A stretch of 64,000 bases of DNA from Pseudidiomarina aestuarii (GCF_003987355.1 NZ_PIPR01000001.1:248001-312000); one strand, 5' to 3'. Numbered from the stretch's first letter, positions 10,177-20,964 are shown. Made by a program: numbers and translations. The notes: a model not told the origin generated them from the sequence alone.

Positions 10177-10362
10177 ATGAGTTTGGATTCAAGAACGTTG
10201 GCCTTGCTCGTTTGCCCACAATGCAAAGGCCGCTTGGAATGGCGCGAAGAGCAACAAGAACTGGTTTGTCGGGGTGAAAAGCTTGCATTTCCAGTACTTG
10301 ATGATATTCCACATTTGCTGTTGTCCGCAGCCCGAGAAATGTCCTCAGACGAACTTAAGTAA
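10177..10362 (+). CDS. ycaR: Trm112 family protein (YcaR-like)
   Basis: A 61-residue protein of the Trm112/YcaR family. It starts with the conserved [18 protein letters not shown] and contains [12 protein letters not shown] single CPxC pair is present near residue 13, and the sequence after residue 20 has one more Cys (LVCRGE). The role of the bacterial YcaR proteins is not established; the eukaryotic relatives are methyltransferase activators. Position between lpxK and kdsB is the usual one and implies co-transcription. Confidence 0.9.
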   Translation: MSLDSRTLALLVCPQCKGRLEWREEQQELVCRGEKLAFPVLDDIPHLLLSAAREMSSDELK

Positions 10363-10378
10363 TGGAGTACCGATTGAT

Positions 10379-11131
10379 ATGAGTTTTACGGTCATCATCC
10401 CAGCACGTTACGCCTCGAGTCGCTTGCCTGGCAAACCTCTTGCCATGATAGGGGACAAGCCCATGATTCAGCGCGTTTACGAACGTGCTGCAGCTGCAGG
10501 TGCCGCTGAGGTTATTGTGGCAACCGATGATCAGCGGATTGTTAGCGCTGTGGAAGCATTTGGTGGCCGCGCGATGTTGACTTCGACTCATCATCAATCA
10601 GGAACCGAGCGGATTGCCGAAGTTATCGATTATTTGGCCATTGCCGATGATCACATCGTGGTGAACGTGCAAGGAGATGAGCCGTTTATTCCTCCGGAAA
10701 TTATCCGCCAAGTCGCCGATAACCTTGCCAATCAAAAGCAAGCACAAATGGCCACGTTGGCAGTACCGATTCACTCACTCGAAGAAGTGCTGAGTCCACA
10801 CGCTGTGAAAGTGGTGACGGATGTAAATGGCTATGCCTTGTATTTTAGCCGCGCACCTATTCCTTATGAGCGCGATGGATTAAGTCAGAACAAACTTGCT
10901 GCGCTTGCCGATTATCGCCGGCACATCGGTATTTATGCGTATCGAGCCGGTTTCGTTTGGCGCTACGTTGAGTGGGATCCAAGCCCACTGGAACAAATTG
11001 AGTCACTCGAACAGTTGCGGGTGCTTTGGTACGGAGAACGCATTCATGTCGCTGAGGCCATCGCAACTCCGCCGGCGGGTATTGATACACCCGCCGACCT
11101 CGTGCGTGCTAACCAGCAATTACTCGACTAA
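10379..11131 (+). CDS. kdsB: 3-deoxy-manno-octulosonate cytidylyltransferase KdsB
   Basis: KdsB activates Kdo to CMP-Kdo for the lipopolysaccharide inner core. The 250-residue protein begins [20 protein letters not shown], the CTP-binding start of the family, and has [14 protein letters not shown] and [13 protein letters not shown] longer in-frame reading from upstream (10274) would run through the preceding gene and is rejected in favour of this family-matching ATG. Its 3' end overlaps the convergent RND gene by 23 bp. Confidence 0.95.
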   Translation: MSFTVIIPARYASSRLPGKPLAMIGDKPMIQRVYERAAAAGAAEVIVATDDQRIVSAVEAFGGRAMLTSTHHQSGTERIAEVIDYLAIADDHIVVNVQGDEPFIPPEIIRQVADNLANQKQAQMATLAVPIHSLEEVLSPHAVKVVTDVNGYALYFSRAPIPYERDGLSQNKLAALADYRRHIGIYAYRAGFVWRYVEWDPSPLEQIESLEQLRVLWYGERIHVAEAIATPPAGIDTPADLVRANQQLLD

Positions 11132-14100
11132 CTTTTTGACCAGCTTTCAGCCTTAAGCGACGGCAGCGTGCGCGAATGCTGAGCAATCGAACATACGCGT
11201 AAGGCACCAAGTAGAGGCTGGTGACGGTGGAGAACACTAAACCGCCAATAATTGAAATGGCCATAGGTGCGTAGGGTGGTCCGTCACCACCAATTTGCGT
11301 AGTGCCGAACGCCAACGGAACCAAGCCAAGAACGGTGGTCGCTACGGTCATTAATATCGGCCGTAAGCGACTCACACTGCCATCAATCACCGCTCTTTCT
11401 AAACTGTGTCCTTGAGCCAATAGCTGATTGATCCTATCGACCAGGACAATACCGTTGTTTACGACTATCCCCATCAATATCAGAATGCCAATCATTGCCA
11501 TCACATCAATGGACTGGCCGGTAATGTACAATGCCCAAAATACGCCGACAATCGAGAATAATAGCGACGTAATCACTGCTGTTGGTAGCAAGATCGACTC
11601 AAATAAAGCCGCCATGACGATGTAAATCATCGCTACGGCCAAAAGTGTGTTCACCAACATCACGTTCTCGGCTTCTTGTTGCCGCTGGAAGCTGCCATCC
11701 AATGACCAGGCGTAACCTTGCGGCAATGCCAGTTGATTCAGTACCTGAGTTACTTGAGTACGTGCTTCACTGGTGGTGATATCCACTAAGTTCGCCTCAA
11801 TATTCAATGAGGTTCGCCGATCAATTCGGCGAATTTCACCTAAGCGTGGTTGCTTTTCAATAGTGGCAACAGCCGCGAGCGGTAAGACACGCCCATCGAT
11901 TTGAGCAATCGGCAAATTCTCAAGTGCTGTTAGTGAGGTTTCCAATTCCTTGTCGAATGCAACGCGCAGCGGAACTTCACCATTGGGGTCGCCGCGGAAA
12001 GACCGCAACCGCTGGCCACGCAGTGCCGTCGCAACAGAGCGTGCGGCGTCTTCGGAGCTTAAGCCAAGGCGATGCACATGTTCGCGGTCAATTCGAATTA
12101 AGAGTTCGAATTGACCTGCATCCATCTCGGTTTGAACATCGGTAAAACCCTCAATACCAGCAATACGCGGAACGATATCAGTCGCCAATTGCTGCAGCAC
12201 GTCAGTAGAGTTACCCGACAACGTAATGCGCACTTGATCGCCGCCGCCACCGCCGAAACCAAATTGTGGCTGACTGCGCAACATTTTGGGGAAATCTGAG
12301 CGGATCCGTTCCATTAAGTCCGCCAATTTGCCTTCGCGCTCAGGCTTTAAAAGCACCGTTGAGATTGCATAGTTGGGGGTGTAATAGCTGTAAACTGCAT
12401 CGATATCAAATGCTTCCTGATTGCGATACAAATAGTCTTCCATGATCGATACTTCATTCTCAACTTCAGCCAGACTGTATTGAGTATGGAGCCGATAATT
12501 GATAAAAATCCGATCGTTAAACCCTTGCGGTGCGGAATCACCACTGACACCCGCAAATGGAAAAGCGATACTGAGCAATAAGAGAACCGCAAAGAAGCCT
12601 GTCCATCGCGGATGCCGCCACGTCCAATTCAGCGAACGTTCATATCTGGACGGTGTTGTCGGTGTTACCGCTGATTTCGCTTTGCTACCCAAATGCTTGG
12701 CGAGTCGACTAGTCAGCAGTGGAATCAGTGTTTGGGCAATCAACAATGACGCTAGCAACGAGAGACAGATCGCAATCGCGGTGTGCTCGAGGAAGATCGT
12801 GACGTCAATTTTCTTTCCAAAAATATTCGGTAAAAATACGATAGCGGTCGTTAACGTTCCTGCAACGACGGCTAGAGAAACACTGCCCACACCTTTGATG
12901 GTCGCCTCTTCGCCCTCGGCGCCTTGCTCGCGTTCGTATTGAATACTCTCAGTAATAACAACCGCGTTATCGACCAACATCCCTATAGCAAGCATCAAGC
13001 CCATAAGCGACAGAACGTTGAGCGAATACCCTAAGAAATACATTCCGCCCAATGCTACGAACATCGCAATTGGGACCGATAACACTACAATCAGCGTCGT
13101 GACCAAATTCCGTAAGAAGATAAACAACACGATAAATGAGAGAGCAGCGCCCACCAAGCCGGCGTTGACGAGGTCACTTAACGAGGTGGTGACACCATCT
13201 GCCGTATCGTCCATGACATACAAGTTGATACCATCGAATTGCGGGTCGTCACGAATTTCTTCGATCACGGCCATGACACGTTGCGAGACGTCGACTAGGT
13301 TCGCACTCGAATCTTTGAAGACTTCCATGCCTATAGCATAGCGTTGATCTAAGTGCCGGCCGTCTTGGCGTCGCGGCATTTCGCGTCCGACTTCAGCGAT
13401 ATCCCCGAGTTTTAAGCCGGGCTTAATCGGGAATTGTTCAATGTCGTACTCGCTCTGAAATTCGCCCACTGGATTAACCAAAATACGCTCATTAGCATTT
13501 TCAATGTAACCCGCAGTGAGCGAGAAATTAGCGCGTTGTAACAGACGCGTGATTTCCTGAACTGATAAGTTGTGGCTTAGTAAGCGAGCTTGATCTAAGC
13601 GGATGACTATCTGTTGCGGTTGCACCCCATAGAGCGTGACTCGTGACACGCCATCCACGCGTTCGATGGGACGACGCAGACTGCGATCGAGCAAATCATA
13701 GGCATTGGACAGGTCGCGCTGACTGGAAATGCGCAGCTGAAATACTGGCATATCTTCAGTATTAAACTGGAGTACCTGCAGTCGCTCCATATCATCGGGG
13801 AGTAGGTGTTTGACGGCATCGACCTTTTCTCGCGCCTCAATACTGATGGCATTGATATCAACGCCCCAGGCAAATTGTAAAAATACCTGACCACCTTCTG
13901 AACTTGAAGAACTGCGCAACCGCTCCACGTTACTGAGTGTTGCAAGTGCCTCTTCCAGTGGCCGCGTCACTAAGCGCTCGACCTCAGCAGGGGTAGAGTT
14001 AGGGTAGGGTGCAATGACGACAATTTCTGGTATTTCGATTCCAGGAAACTTTTCCAGTGGCAATAATCGCGAACTGATCGCACCTAACAGGACTAGAGAT

Positions 14101-14177
14101 ACGAAGATCATGCAGGTGGTGACAGGGCGCCGGAGCGCCCAACGAGCCAAAGCAGAACCTATTTCAGCGGCGTTCAT
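11109..14177 (-). CDS. RND family efflux permease (second of a pair)
   Basis: A 1022-residue inner-membrane RND transporter, probably proton-driven export of hydrophobic compounds. It has the N-terminal membrane helix, two large periplasmic loops, and the TM4 motif [13 protein letters not shown], in which only the first acidic residue of the usual Asp-Asp pair is present. The TM10-11 region has [19 protein letters not shown] Gly-rich [13 protein letters not shown] stretch lies in the second periplasmic loop. It overlaps the upstream RND gene by 4 bp (ATGA), and one adaptor gene lies upstream of both. No outer-membrane channel gene is visible nearby, so a TolC-type partner must be elsewhere. 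The substrate cannot be told from sequence. Confidence 0.9.
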   Translation of the reverse strand: MNAAEIGSALARWALRRPVTTCMIFVSLVLLGAISSRLLPLEKFPGIEIPEIVVIAPYPNSTPAEVERLVTRPLEEALATLSNVERLRSSSSSEGGQVFLQFAWGVDINAISIEAREKVDAVKHLLPDDMERLQVLQFNTEDMPVFQLRISSQRDLSNAYDLLDRSLRRPIERVDGVSRVTLYGVQPQQIVIRLDQARLLSHNLSVQEITRLLQRANFSLTAGYIENANERILVNPVGEFQSEYDIEQFPIKPGLKLGDIAEVGREMPRRQDGRHLDQRYAIGMEVFKDSSANLVDVSQRVMAVIEEIRDDPQFDGINLYVMDDTADGVTTSLSDLVNAGLVGAALSFIVLFIFLRNLVTTLIVVLSVPIAMFVALGGMYFLGYSLNVLSLMGLMLAIGMLVDNAVVITESIQYEREQGAEGEEATIKGVGSVSLAVVAGTLTTAIVFLPNIFGKKIDVTIFLEHTAIAICLSLLASLLIAQTLIPLLTSRLAKHLGSKAKSAVTPTTPSRYERSLNWTWRHPRWTGFFAVLLLLSIAFPFAGVSGDSAPQGFNDRIFINYRLHTQYSLAEVENEVSIMEDYLYRNQEAFDIDAVYSYYTPNYAISTVLLKPEREGKLADLMERIRSDFPKMLRSQPQFGFGGGGGDQVRITLSGNSTDVLQQLATDIVPRIAGIEGFTDVQTEMDAGQFELLIRIDREHVHRLGLSSEDAARSVATALRGQRLRSFRGDPNGEVPLRVAFDKELETSLTALENLPIAQIDGRVLPLAAVATIEKQPRLGEIRRIDRRTSLNIEANLVDITTSEARTQVTQVLNQLALPQGYAWSLDGSFQRQQEAENVMLVNTLLAVAMIYIVMAALFESILLPTAVITSLLFSIVGVFWALYITGQSIDVMAMIGILILMGIVVNNGIVLVDRINQLLAQGHSLERAVIDGSVSRLRPILMTVATTVLGLVPLAFGTTQIGGDGPPYAPMAISIIGGLVFSTVTSLYLVPYAYVRLLSIRARCRRLRLKAGQKVSRVIAG

Positions 14178-17100
14178 GCTGGCTTCTCCTCAGTTTTCAC
14201 CTGCTTGCGATCAACCAGCAAATACAAACATGGAATGAAGAGCAAGGTCAGCAAGGTCGAGAAGACCAAGCCCGCGATGACACTAATGGCCATAGGCGCA
14301 CGAATCTCTGCACCTTCACCGAGTCCCAATGCCAACGGCAACAGACCTAGCACTGTCGTCAGCATGGTCATGAGAATCGGGCGCAGTCGGTTTTGAGCGG
14401 CAGTGAAGACTGCGTCAAAACGAGCCAAACCTTCAGCTCGTAATTGATTGATTCTATCAACCAAAACAATGGCGTTGTTGACCACGATACCAGCCAACAT
14501 GATCAAGCCGATGAACACGATAATGCTCAGCTCGGTACCGAGTAACCAAAGCCCCAACACAGAACCAGCACCCGCCAGCGGCACCGTAAATAGGATAAAC
14601 AGCGGATGCAAAAGGGACTCGAATTGCGATGCCATGACTAAATAGACCAGGAACACAGCCAATATGAGTGCAAACTGCAATGACTGGAATGACGCCTGCA
14701 TTTCTTCATTTTGACCGGCAACATGCGCCGTAATGGTCAGTGGCAGTGTCGTATCGCTTAGCACTTGCTGAGCTTCTGCGACGGCGGCACCGAGGTCGCC
14801 ATAAGTGAAGTTGGCTTCCACCAGTGCGGTGCGTTGTTGGTCAACCCGGGTGATTTCGCTTGGCCCCACAATCGGCGTGACAGTGGCTACCGCGGTAAGT
14901 GGGATTTCACGTTCAGCACCCGGGTTGATGATCAGCTGCTCCAAATCACGAATCGAATCACGGTCCACCTCTTGACTGCGAACGAGGATATCGATTTTGC
15001 GATCGGCCAGACTAAATTGAGTGGCAACACGACCACCGATTTTGGTCGCTAGAAGTTCAGCAACATCGGCGCTGGTGAGTCCATACTGAGCCAAACGAGC
15101 GTGGTCAAAGAAGACCGCCAGTTCTGGTTGACCATCAGTCATGTTGACACGGATATCGGTAAAGCGGTCTATAGCACCGAGCTCTGTTGCTAATAATTCC
15201 GCGGATTGTTGAAGTAGCGCAAGATCGTAGCCAGTGATCTCAATGGTGATTGGGCTACTGAAGTTGAACAGTTCTGGGCGTCCAAATTTCACCATGACAC
15301 CAGGTTGTTGCGCAGCATACTGCCGCAACGCTTCACGCACGTATATTTCTTCAGAGTCGGCTAGGCCGCTATGCATCACTACATTGAATCGACCCCACTG
15401 GTTACCACTTTGACCCGGTGCTGCATTCAGTAGACTGCCGGTTCCAGCCACACTGTAATACCGCGCAACCGCTGCCGTAGCTCGCTCATCGTTTGCGACT
15501 ACCGAGCCTAGACCGGCCAAGACCGCATCAGTTTCAGTGATAGTGGCGCCCGGTTGCAGTTCTACTTCTACGTAGAATTCACCTTGCGCCATATCGGGTA
15601 GCAGTGCTACCGGGAGTTGCGGCAAGAGGGCGTAACATGCCAACGCCACGATAATGATAGACGCGAGAGTCAACTTCGCCTGCTTCAGTGCGGTATTTAA
15701 AAGTCTCTCGTAGCCGCCTGACAAGCGTTGATACATCCAGTTGAAGCCGACCAATAATGGTGTAGTGATGAATAAGAAACTACGACTCAACAGACGCCAA
15801 ATCAGTGTCACCAGCATGGTGATAGCCAGTGGAATATAATGGAACAGAATCCGCAATGGCCACATGAGCCCATGCCCGACTTTTTGCCAGCGCGTTAGCG
15901 GCTGATTTGACTCGTTCGACGCACTGAGTTCCGCAGCCGGTTCACGCTGTTTTTTCGAGCCTTTAGTCGACAGCATCGGGATTAACGTCAGAGCAACTAA
16001 TAGCGATGCCGCGAGCGAGAATGTGACCGTCAGCGCTTGATCACGGAAGAGTTGCCCGGCAATGCCCTCAACAAAGACGAGCGGGAAAAACACGGCCATG
16101 GTGGTTAATGTTGACGCGGTGATTGCCCCAGCTACTTCTTTGGTACCGATTTCGGCGGCTTGCTCTGGGCTATCGGTTTCTGCGCGACGTGCAATATTTT
16201 CGAGTACCACAATGGCATTATCGACCAGCATACCCACGGCCAATGCAATGCCGCCTAACGACATCATATTGAGTGAAACTTGGTAGCCATGCATCAAGTT
16301 GAAGGTGGCAATAATGGACACTGGAATTGCAATTGAAATGATGACAGTCGGCCACACACGCTGCAAAAACAGATAGATAATCACCATTGCTAACAGGCCA
16401 CCTAGTATCGCAGCATCGCGAACTTCGGCAATTGCGGCAGAGATAAAGACAGCTTGATCATAAATCGGTTTTACGGTGTATTCGGCCGGAATGAGTTTGG
16501 CATTTTGTAATTGAGTCAAGTTTGACTGAATCGCTTTGGAAACTGCGACTGTATTCGCATCTCCTTCTTTGTACAGAGACACTTCAACGGCTTCTAAACC
16601 ACCCACTCGTGAAATAGAATCGCGCTCTTTGTAGCTGTTGTTCACATCAGCTATATCGCGTAACAGAATCGATTGACCGTCACGCGTGGCAATATAGATA
16701 TTGCGAATATCATCCAAGTTTTCGAATTGATTCAGTGTGCGGACTAAATATTCGGCGCGTTCTGATTCGAGGCGGCCGCCTGATAGATTGATATTTTCAC
16801 TACGCAGACGTTCCATGATCAACGTCATCGGGATTTGCAATTGACTCGTGCGCTGTTCGTTCACCAGAACCTGGATTTCATCTTCCAGACCACCACCTAA
16901 GCGCACCGACGCAACCCCCTCAACCGCTTCGAGCTGTCGTTTGAGATCTTCTTCAGCAAAGGTACGCAGGCGCTTTAAAGTGCTAATAGACGCCCCATCG
17001 GTGCCTTCGGCAAGACCCAGAGCTAATCGATAAACAGGTTCTTCGGCTGGGTTAAAACGCAGCAACACCGGCTTCTCGAGGTCTAATGGCAGTTCCACCA

Positions 17101-17440
17101 GATCAATCTTTTCGCGGACATCAAGGCTGGCCATGTCCATGTCAGTGCCCCAAGCAAATTCAAGCACGACATCGCTTTGTCCGGCACGTGAAATCGTCTC
17201 GATGCGACGGATCCCTTTGACGGTGCCTAGGTTCTCTTCCAGCGGTTTACTGACTAATTGTTCAACTTCACTGGGCGCGCCGCCAGGATAATCGGTGCGT
17301 ACTGTCAGAGTTGGATAGGCTAAGTCGGGAAGTAGCGTCACTGGAATACGGCCCAGTGAAACCATACCGAACAGGAGTACCGCGAAGGTGACCATGGTGA
17401 TGGTCACTGGGCGTTTGACCGCTAAGGTGACAATACTCAT
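14174..17440 (-). CDS. RND family efflux permease (first of a pair, with central insertion)
   Basis: A 1088-residue RND permease. It has the N-terminal helix after MSIVTLAVKRPVTIT, the DYPGGAPSEVEQLV porter motif, the TM4 motif GMLVDNAIVVLEN, and [17 protein letters not shown] in the second half. It is longer than most family members because about 90 residues between TM6 and TM7 (roughly residues 490-580) hold a polar linker and two extra hydrophobic stretches. The start overlaps the adaptor gene by 4 bp and the stop overlaps the next RND gene by 4 bp, so the three form one operon. The pair could make a mixed trimer like MdtB/MdtC, which is inference. Confidence 0.9.
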   Translation of the reverse strand: MSIVTLAVKRPVTITMVTFAVLLFGMVSLGRIPVTLLPDLAYPTLTVRTDYPGGAPSEVEQLVSKPLEENLGTVKGIRRIETISRAGQSDVVLEFAWGTDMDMASLDVREKIDLVELPLDLEKPVLLRFNPAEEPVYRLALGLAEGTDGASISTLKRLRTFAEEDLKRQLEAVEGVASVRLGGGLEDEIQVLVNEQRTSQLQIPMTLIMERLRSENINLSGGRLESERAEYLVRTLNQFENLDDIRNIYIATRDGQSILLRDIADVNNSYKERDSISRVGGLEAVEVSLYKEGDANTVAVSKAIQSNLTQLQNAKLIPAEYTVKPIYDQAVFISAAIAEVRDAAILGGLLAMVIIYLFLQRVWPTVIISIAIPVSIIATFNLMHGYQVSLNMMSLGGIALAVGMLVDNAIVVLENIARRAETDSPEQAAEIGTKEVAGAITASTLTTMAVFFPLVFVEGIAGQLFRDQALTVTFSLAASLLVALTLIPMLSTKGSKKQREPAAELSASNESNQPLTRWQKVGHGLMWPLRILFHYIPLAITMLVTLIWRLLSRSFLFITTPLLVGFNWMYQRLSGGYERLLNTALKQAKLTLASIIIVALACYALLPQLPVALLPDMAQGEFYVEVELQPGATITETDAVLAGLGSVVANDERATAAVARYYSVAGTGSLLNAAPGQSGNQWGRFNVVMHSGLADSEEIYVREALRQYAAQQPGVMVKFGRPELFNFSSPITIEITGYDLALLQQSAELLATELGAIDRFTDIRVNMTDGQPELAVFFDHARLAQYGLTSADVAELLATKIGGRVATQFSLADRKIDILVRSQEVDRDSIRDLEQLIINPGAEREIPLTAVATVTPIVGPSEITRVDQQRTALVEANFTYGDLGAAVAEAQQVLSDTTLPLTITAHVAGQNEEMQASFQSLQFALILAVFLVYLVMASQFESLLHPLFILFTVPLAGAGSVLGLWLLGTELSIIVFIGLIMLAGIVVNNAIVLVDRINQLRAEGLARFDAVFTAAQNRLRPILMTMLTTVLGLLPLALGLGEGAEIRAPMAISVIAGLVFSTLLTLLFIPCLYLLVDRKQVKTEEKPA

Positions 17441-18525
17441 GATTGTTGCTCACGACGAATGACCTCGACCAGAGCTGCATCTTTCAGATTCGATTGCCCA
17501 TTCACAACAATTTCGTCACCCGCGTTTAGGCCTTCCACAATTTCAATGTGAGTTTCGTCTTCAAAGCCAATTTTCACATCGATTTTATGGGCTACGCCAT
17601 CAGCATCAACAGTAAAGATAGTGTGTTGATTATCCAAACTTTGTAGAGCATAACGGGGTACCGTGACGGTTTGCTCGCGTGTTGCATAGTTCAAGTTGAC
17701 GTTCGCGAACATACCCGCTTTTAAACTTAATTCTGGGTTGGCGACATTTAGCACCACTTTGAAGGTACCGGATTGCGTGTCGATCATCGGGCTGATACGT
17801 TCTACCGTTGCTGGGATAACTTCGTTTGGTAGCGCACTGACACGCAATTGAGCCGTTTGCCCAACTTTGACATGACGGAGCTCACGCTCAGGTAAGTAGA
17901 CATTACCCTGTAACGAATCGAGCGCGATAATGTGGAATAACTTTTGCGGTTCGTACTGTTTGACTAAATTACCGGTTTTTACATAGCGTTTGGCAATATA
18001 GCCACTGATTGGTGCGCGAATATCAGTTTCGGCTAGGTTCAATGCTGCCATATCGTAACGAGCTTGCATCAAATCGGCTGAGAAGCGCAATTTTTCGTAA
18101 GAGTCTTGGCTGATCATGTTCTGTTCGGCCATTTCTTTCATACGGCTGAGTTCTTGCTGAATACTATTCAGTTCGGCGCGAGCTTGTGCAGCTTGTATTT
18201 GGTATTCCTCATCGCGAATGCGCGCGAGTACCTGACCTTTTTGAACATAGTCGCCTTCTTCAACCAATAATTCTTCAACCAGTCCATTTGCCTTACTCAC
18301 GACATCGGTTTCCTCACGAGCCTCGAGAGTGGCGGTCGTGCGGAAACTGGAGGTGATGGCGCTCAATTTAACCTGTTGCGTGGCAACGGGGATTCGCGCT
18401 GCAACTTCGGTTTCAGGCTCAGGATTTTGCGCACCGGCATTGCCACAACCGCTTAATCCGAAGCTCACAGCAAGCAGAGTGGCCATGAGGCTAGTACGAA
18501 TGGGGAAACGAGTATTGGTATTCAT
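17437..18525 (-). CDS. Efflux RND transporter periplasmic adaptor subunit (lipoprotein)
   Basis: A 362-residue membrane-fusion protein that would bridge the RND pumps to an outer-membrane channel. The N-terminus is a lipoprotein signal with lipobox LSGC (Cys27). After it come a barrel-sandwich lipoyl-like half (VEELLVEEGDYVQKGQVLAR), a helical hairpin (about residues 105-150), the second lipoyl half (DIRAPISGYIAKRYVKTG) and C-terminal barrel domains. The start at 18525 (MNTNTRFPIRTSLM) is preferred over one 24 codons upstream because it gives a proper signal peptide. It is first in the operon; no local TetR or other regulator gene is adjacent. Confidence 0.9.
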   Translation of the reverse strand: MNTNTRFPIRTSLMATLLAVSFGLSGCGNAGAQNPEPETEVAARIPVATQQVKLSAITSSFRTTATLEAREETDVVSKANGLVEELLVEEGDYVQKGQVLARIRDEEYQIQAAQARAELNSIQQELSRMKEMAEQNMISQDSYEKLRFSADLMQARYDMAALNLAETDIRAPISGYIAKRYVKTGNLVKQYEPQKLFHIIALDSLQGNVYLPERELRHVKVGQTAQLRVSALPNEVIPATVERISPMIDTQSGTFKVVLNVANPELSLKAGMFANVNLNYATREQTVTVPRYALQSLDNQHTIFTVDADGVAHKIDVKIGFEDETHIEIVEGLNAGDEIVVNGQSNLKDAALVEVIRREQQS

Positions 18526-18711
18526 TTTAGTTAGTCCCGTCAAACAAAAATCAGTTAAATGGTTAAAGTCATCAGTGTTATGCATGTACTGTGCCAACTT
18601 TACATGTTCATCTTAGTATTCAGTCGCTAGTGCTTATCAGCAGTGGGATTGCGATTGGTTCAGGTGAATAAGTGGTGAGTTGATGGTGCGTAGTTTAGTG
18701 TGGAAATGAAT

Positions 18712-18740
18712 AAAAAAAAGCACCTCGAGAGGTGCTTTTT
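18712..18740 (-). terminator. Intrinsic terminator of gltA
   Basis: A GCACCTC/GAGGTGC stem is flanked by eight A on one side and five T on the other. Read on the minus strand it gives a hairpin followed by eight T, about 40 bp past the gltA stop. No plus-strand gene ends immediately upstream of it. Confidence 0.85.
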
Positions 18741-18781
18741 GGTAACAGTTAGTGAATTTGACCAACTGTTTGAATTGAGGC

Positions 18782-20062
18782 TTAACGTTTGAGTGGTTTG
18801 AACTCACGTTGTTCAGCGCCAGTGTACAATTGACGTGGACGTCCAATCTTCTGGTTCGACTCACTCATCATTTCATGCCAATGGGAAATCCAACCGACCG
18901 TTCGTGACAGCGCAAAAATGACCGTGAACATATTGGTTGGGATACCGATAGCTTTCAAAATAATGCCTGAGTAGAAATCAACATTGGGATAAAGCTTCTT
19001 CTCGACGAAGTATGGATCTTCGAGTGCAACCCGCTCGAGTTCCATAGCTACATCTAGCAAAGGATCCTGAATGTTGAGCTCTTTCAGCACTTCATGAGCA
19101 CTCTCGCGCATGACGGTCGCACGTGGGTCGAAGTTTTTGTAAACACGGTGACCAAAGCCCATTAAGCGGAATGGGTCGTTTTTGTCTTTCGCTTTCTCAA
19201 CATAACGCGGAATGTTATCGACCGAGCCAATTTCCTTCAGCATACGCAAGCAAGCTTCGTTGGCACCACCGTGAGCAGGTCCCCATAATGATGCGACACC
19301 GGCTGCGATACAAGCATAAGGATTCGCACCTGATGAACCGGCTAAACGCACGGTTGAAGTGGATGCATTTTGCTCATGATCCGCATGCAGCGTGAAGATC
19401 CGATCCATTGCTTTCGCGATAGTTGGACTGATCTTGTAATCCTCTGCCGGAACCGAGAACATCATGTTCAGAAAGTTCTCAGAGTAGGACAGGTCGTTGC
19501 GAGGATAGACGAACGGTTGACCGATACTAAACTTATACGCCATTGCAGCAATGGTAGGCATTTTCGCGATCAGACGATAAGCACTGCGCAAACGTTGCTT
19601 TGAGTCATGAATGTCCAAGTCATCGTGATAGAACGATGAGAGTGCGCCCGTTACAGCACATAACATGGCCATCGGATGAGCGTCTCGACGGAAGCCATTA
19701 AAGAAGTTGTGTAATCCTTGATGGACCATCGTATGTTTGGTTATGGTTTGCTTAAACTTAGCGTATTCATCTTCAGTTGGAGCTTCACCGTGGAGCAGCA
19801 TGTAACATACTTCGAGATAATCTGCTTGTGTAGCAAGCTGATCAATAGGGTATCCGCGATGCAGAAGAATGCCTTGCTCACCATCGATATAGGTGATTTT
19901 TGATTCACACGAGCCTGTTGCTAAAAAGCCTGGGTCGAAAGTGAAGTACCCATGTTTACCTAAAGTACGCACGTCAATTACATCATAGCCGGCTGTACCA
20001 GTAAGCACTGGTAATTCAATGGATTGGCCGTCAATCTGCAGGGTGGCTTTACGATCAGCCAT
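18782..20062 (-). CDS. gltA: Citrate synthase (type II)
   Basis: GltA condenses acetyl-CoA with oxaloacetate to start the TCA cycle. At 426 residues it is the usual size of the NADH-sensitive hexameric type. Active-site regions are visible: [15 protein letters not shown] and [14 protein letters not shown] carry the catalytic histidines, and an acidic residue is expected in the later region around residue 360. The N-terminal domain [18 protein letters not shown] is typical of type II enzymes. It is transcribed away from sdhCDAB across a 527-bp gap and ends at a strong terminator. Confidence 0.96.
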   Translation of the reverse strand: MADRKATLQIDGQSIELPVLTGTAGYDVIDVRTLGKHGYFTFDPGFLATGSCESKITYIDGEQGILLHRGYPIDQLATQADYLEVCYMLLHGEAPTEDEYAKFKQTITKHTMVHQGLHNFFNGFRRDAHPMAMLCAVTGALSSFYHDDLDIHDSKQRLRSAYRLIAKMPTIAAMAYKFSIGQPFVYPRNDLSYSENFLNMMFSVPAEDYKISPTIAKAMDRIFTLHADHEQNASTSTVRLAGSSGANPYACIAAGVASLWGPAHGGANEACLRMLKEIGSVDNIPRYVEKAKDKNDPFRLMGFGHRVYKNFDPRATVMRESAHEVLKELNIQDPLLDVAMELERVALEDPYFVEKKLYPNVDFYSGIILKAIGIPTNMFTVIFALSRTVGWISHWHEMMSESNQKIGRPRQLYTGAEQREFKPLKR

Positions 20063-20111
20063 AAGGAAATCTCCTTGTTTGAGTCTGCTTCATCACTAAA
20101 AAAGGACGCTA

Positions 20112-20141
20112 GTTTTACTCGATCTTAACCCCGTTTGTCAA
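20112..20141 (-). promoter_or_regulatory. Candidate gltA promoter
   Basis: Read on the minus strand, a perfect TTGACA -35 (plus-strand 20136-20141) is followed after 18 bp by TAAAAC (20112-20117). It lies about 50 bp before the gltA ATG. The -35 overlaps the GTTTG/CAAAC inverted repeat, so a protein bound there would block polymerase. Confidence 0.45.
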
Positions 20142-20472
20142 TTCAAACGACTGTTTGAACCAAAACCGAGAGGTTGCTTGCGAGAGAATAATCACAGCGC
20201 TGAACAGGGCATTATTACGCCAAATTGTGACGCTTGGATTACAGGGCGTTGGCTGGTTATACGCTGATTTGTTCCAGAAAGAAATGAGACTAAGGTAGGA
20301 TTCAAACTGATCGCAGGTCTCATGGATAATAATCTAAACACACTGTCAACTAAATCGCGTGAAATTAGATCGCCAAGCTCAGCTCAAGTCCAGCTCTGGG
20401 CTACCCTCGGCACTGGGTCGACGTTAGGTAATCTTTTTCTTTGCTTTTTTCGTAATTGAAGGCGTTGGAGAA

Positions 20473-20501
20473 TTGTAATTCAAGGCCATGGCTTATATAC
20501 T
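20473..20501 (+). promoter_or_regulatory. Candidate sdhCDAB promoter
   Basis: A TTGTAA -35 (20473-20478) and a TATACT -10 (20496-20501) are spaced by exactly 17 bp. A transcript from about 20508 would have an 80-base leader before the sdhC GTG. Confidence 0.5.
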
Positions 20502-20589
20502 TTGGCGGCGATCTCACAGGGTCCTCCAACGAGAGGATGTTTGAAGTTCCGAGCATGTTAAAAATGCTTTTCTGAAAGGCACAACAATC

Positions 20590-20964
20590 GTGAAAAAACA
20601 AAGACCTGTAAATTTAGACCTTACGACAATTAGTTTCCCGGCAGCAGCCATTAGTTCCATTTTACATCGCATTTCTGGCGTGATCATGTTGGTCGCGATC
20701 GGTCTGTTGGTGTGGGCGCTCGCCGTATCGTTGCAGTCCGCCAATGACTTTGCCATGGTGCAAAGTTTGTTTACCGGCTGGTTTGCCAAATTCATCGCGT
20801 GGGGCATTCTCACCGCATTCAGCTACCACTTGCTGGCGGGTGTCCGTCACATGGTCATGGACCTTGGCTATTGGGAAGAAATCAAATCAGGCGGCCTGAG
20901 CGCTAAGCTTGTGTTTGTTCTGACAGTGGTCCTCTCAGCATTAGCAGGAGTCTGGTTATGGTAA
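20590..20964 (+). CDS. sdhC: Succinate dehydrogenase cytochrome b556 subunit
   Basis: SdhC is one of two membrane anchors of complex II and helps bind heme b and ubiquinone. The 124-residue protein begins with a GTG codon and MKKQRPVNLDLTTISFP. It carries the signature SSILHRISGVIM, with the quinone-site Ser/Arg region, and SYHLLAGVRHMVMDLGYW with the heme-ligand histidine, across three membrane helices. A weak AAAGG lies about 10 bases before the start. Its end overlaps sdhD by 7 bp. Confidence 0.95.
   Translation: MKKQRPVNLDLTTISFPAAAISSILHRISGVIMLVAIGLLVWALAVSLQSANDFAMVQSLFTGWFAKFIAWGILTAFSYHLLAGVRHMVMDLGYWEEIKSGGLSAKLVFVLTVVLSALAGVWLW

Larger units (their letters stand above)
20063..20589. 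promoter_or_regulatory. gltA/sdhC divergent regulatory region
   Basis: A 527-bp gap with no convincing gene. It holds a gltA promoter candidate near its left end and an sdhC promoter candidate near its right end. Beside gltA's -35 is GTTTG (20133-20137), six bases, CAAAC (20144-20148), four bases, then GTTTG again (20153-20157), a possible operator. The middle 300 bp show no motif I can name. Its size suggests several regulator sites for the TCA genes. Confidence 0.6.

Noticed and set aside
10274-10378. Upstream extension of kdsB
   Set aside because: It runs through the Trm112-like gene in another frame. The family start [12 protein letters not shown] at 10379 is clear.
20322-20459. A 45-codon open frame (MDNNLNTLSTKS...) in the gltA/sdhC gap
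   Set aside because: No recognisable protein features, weak ribosome site, and it ends before the sdhC promoter candidate. Chance is the simplest explanation.
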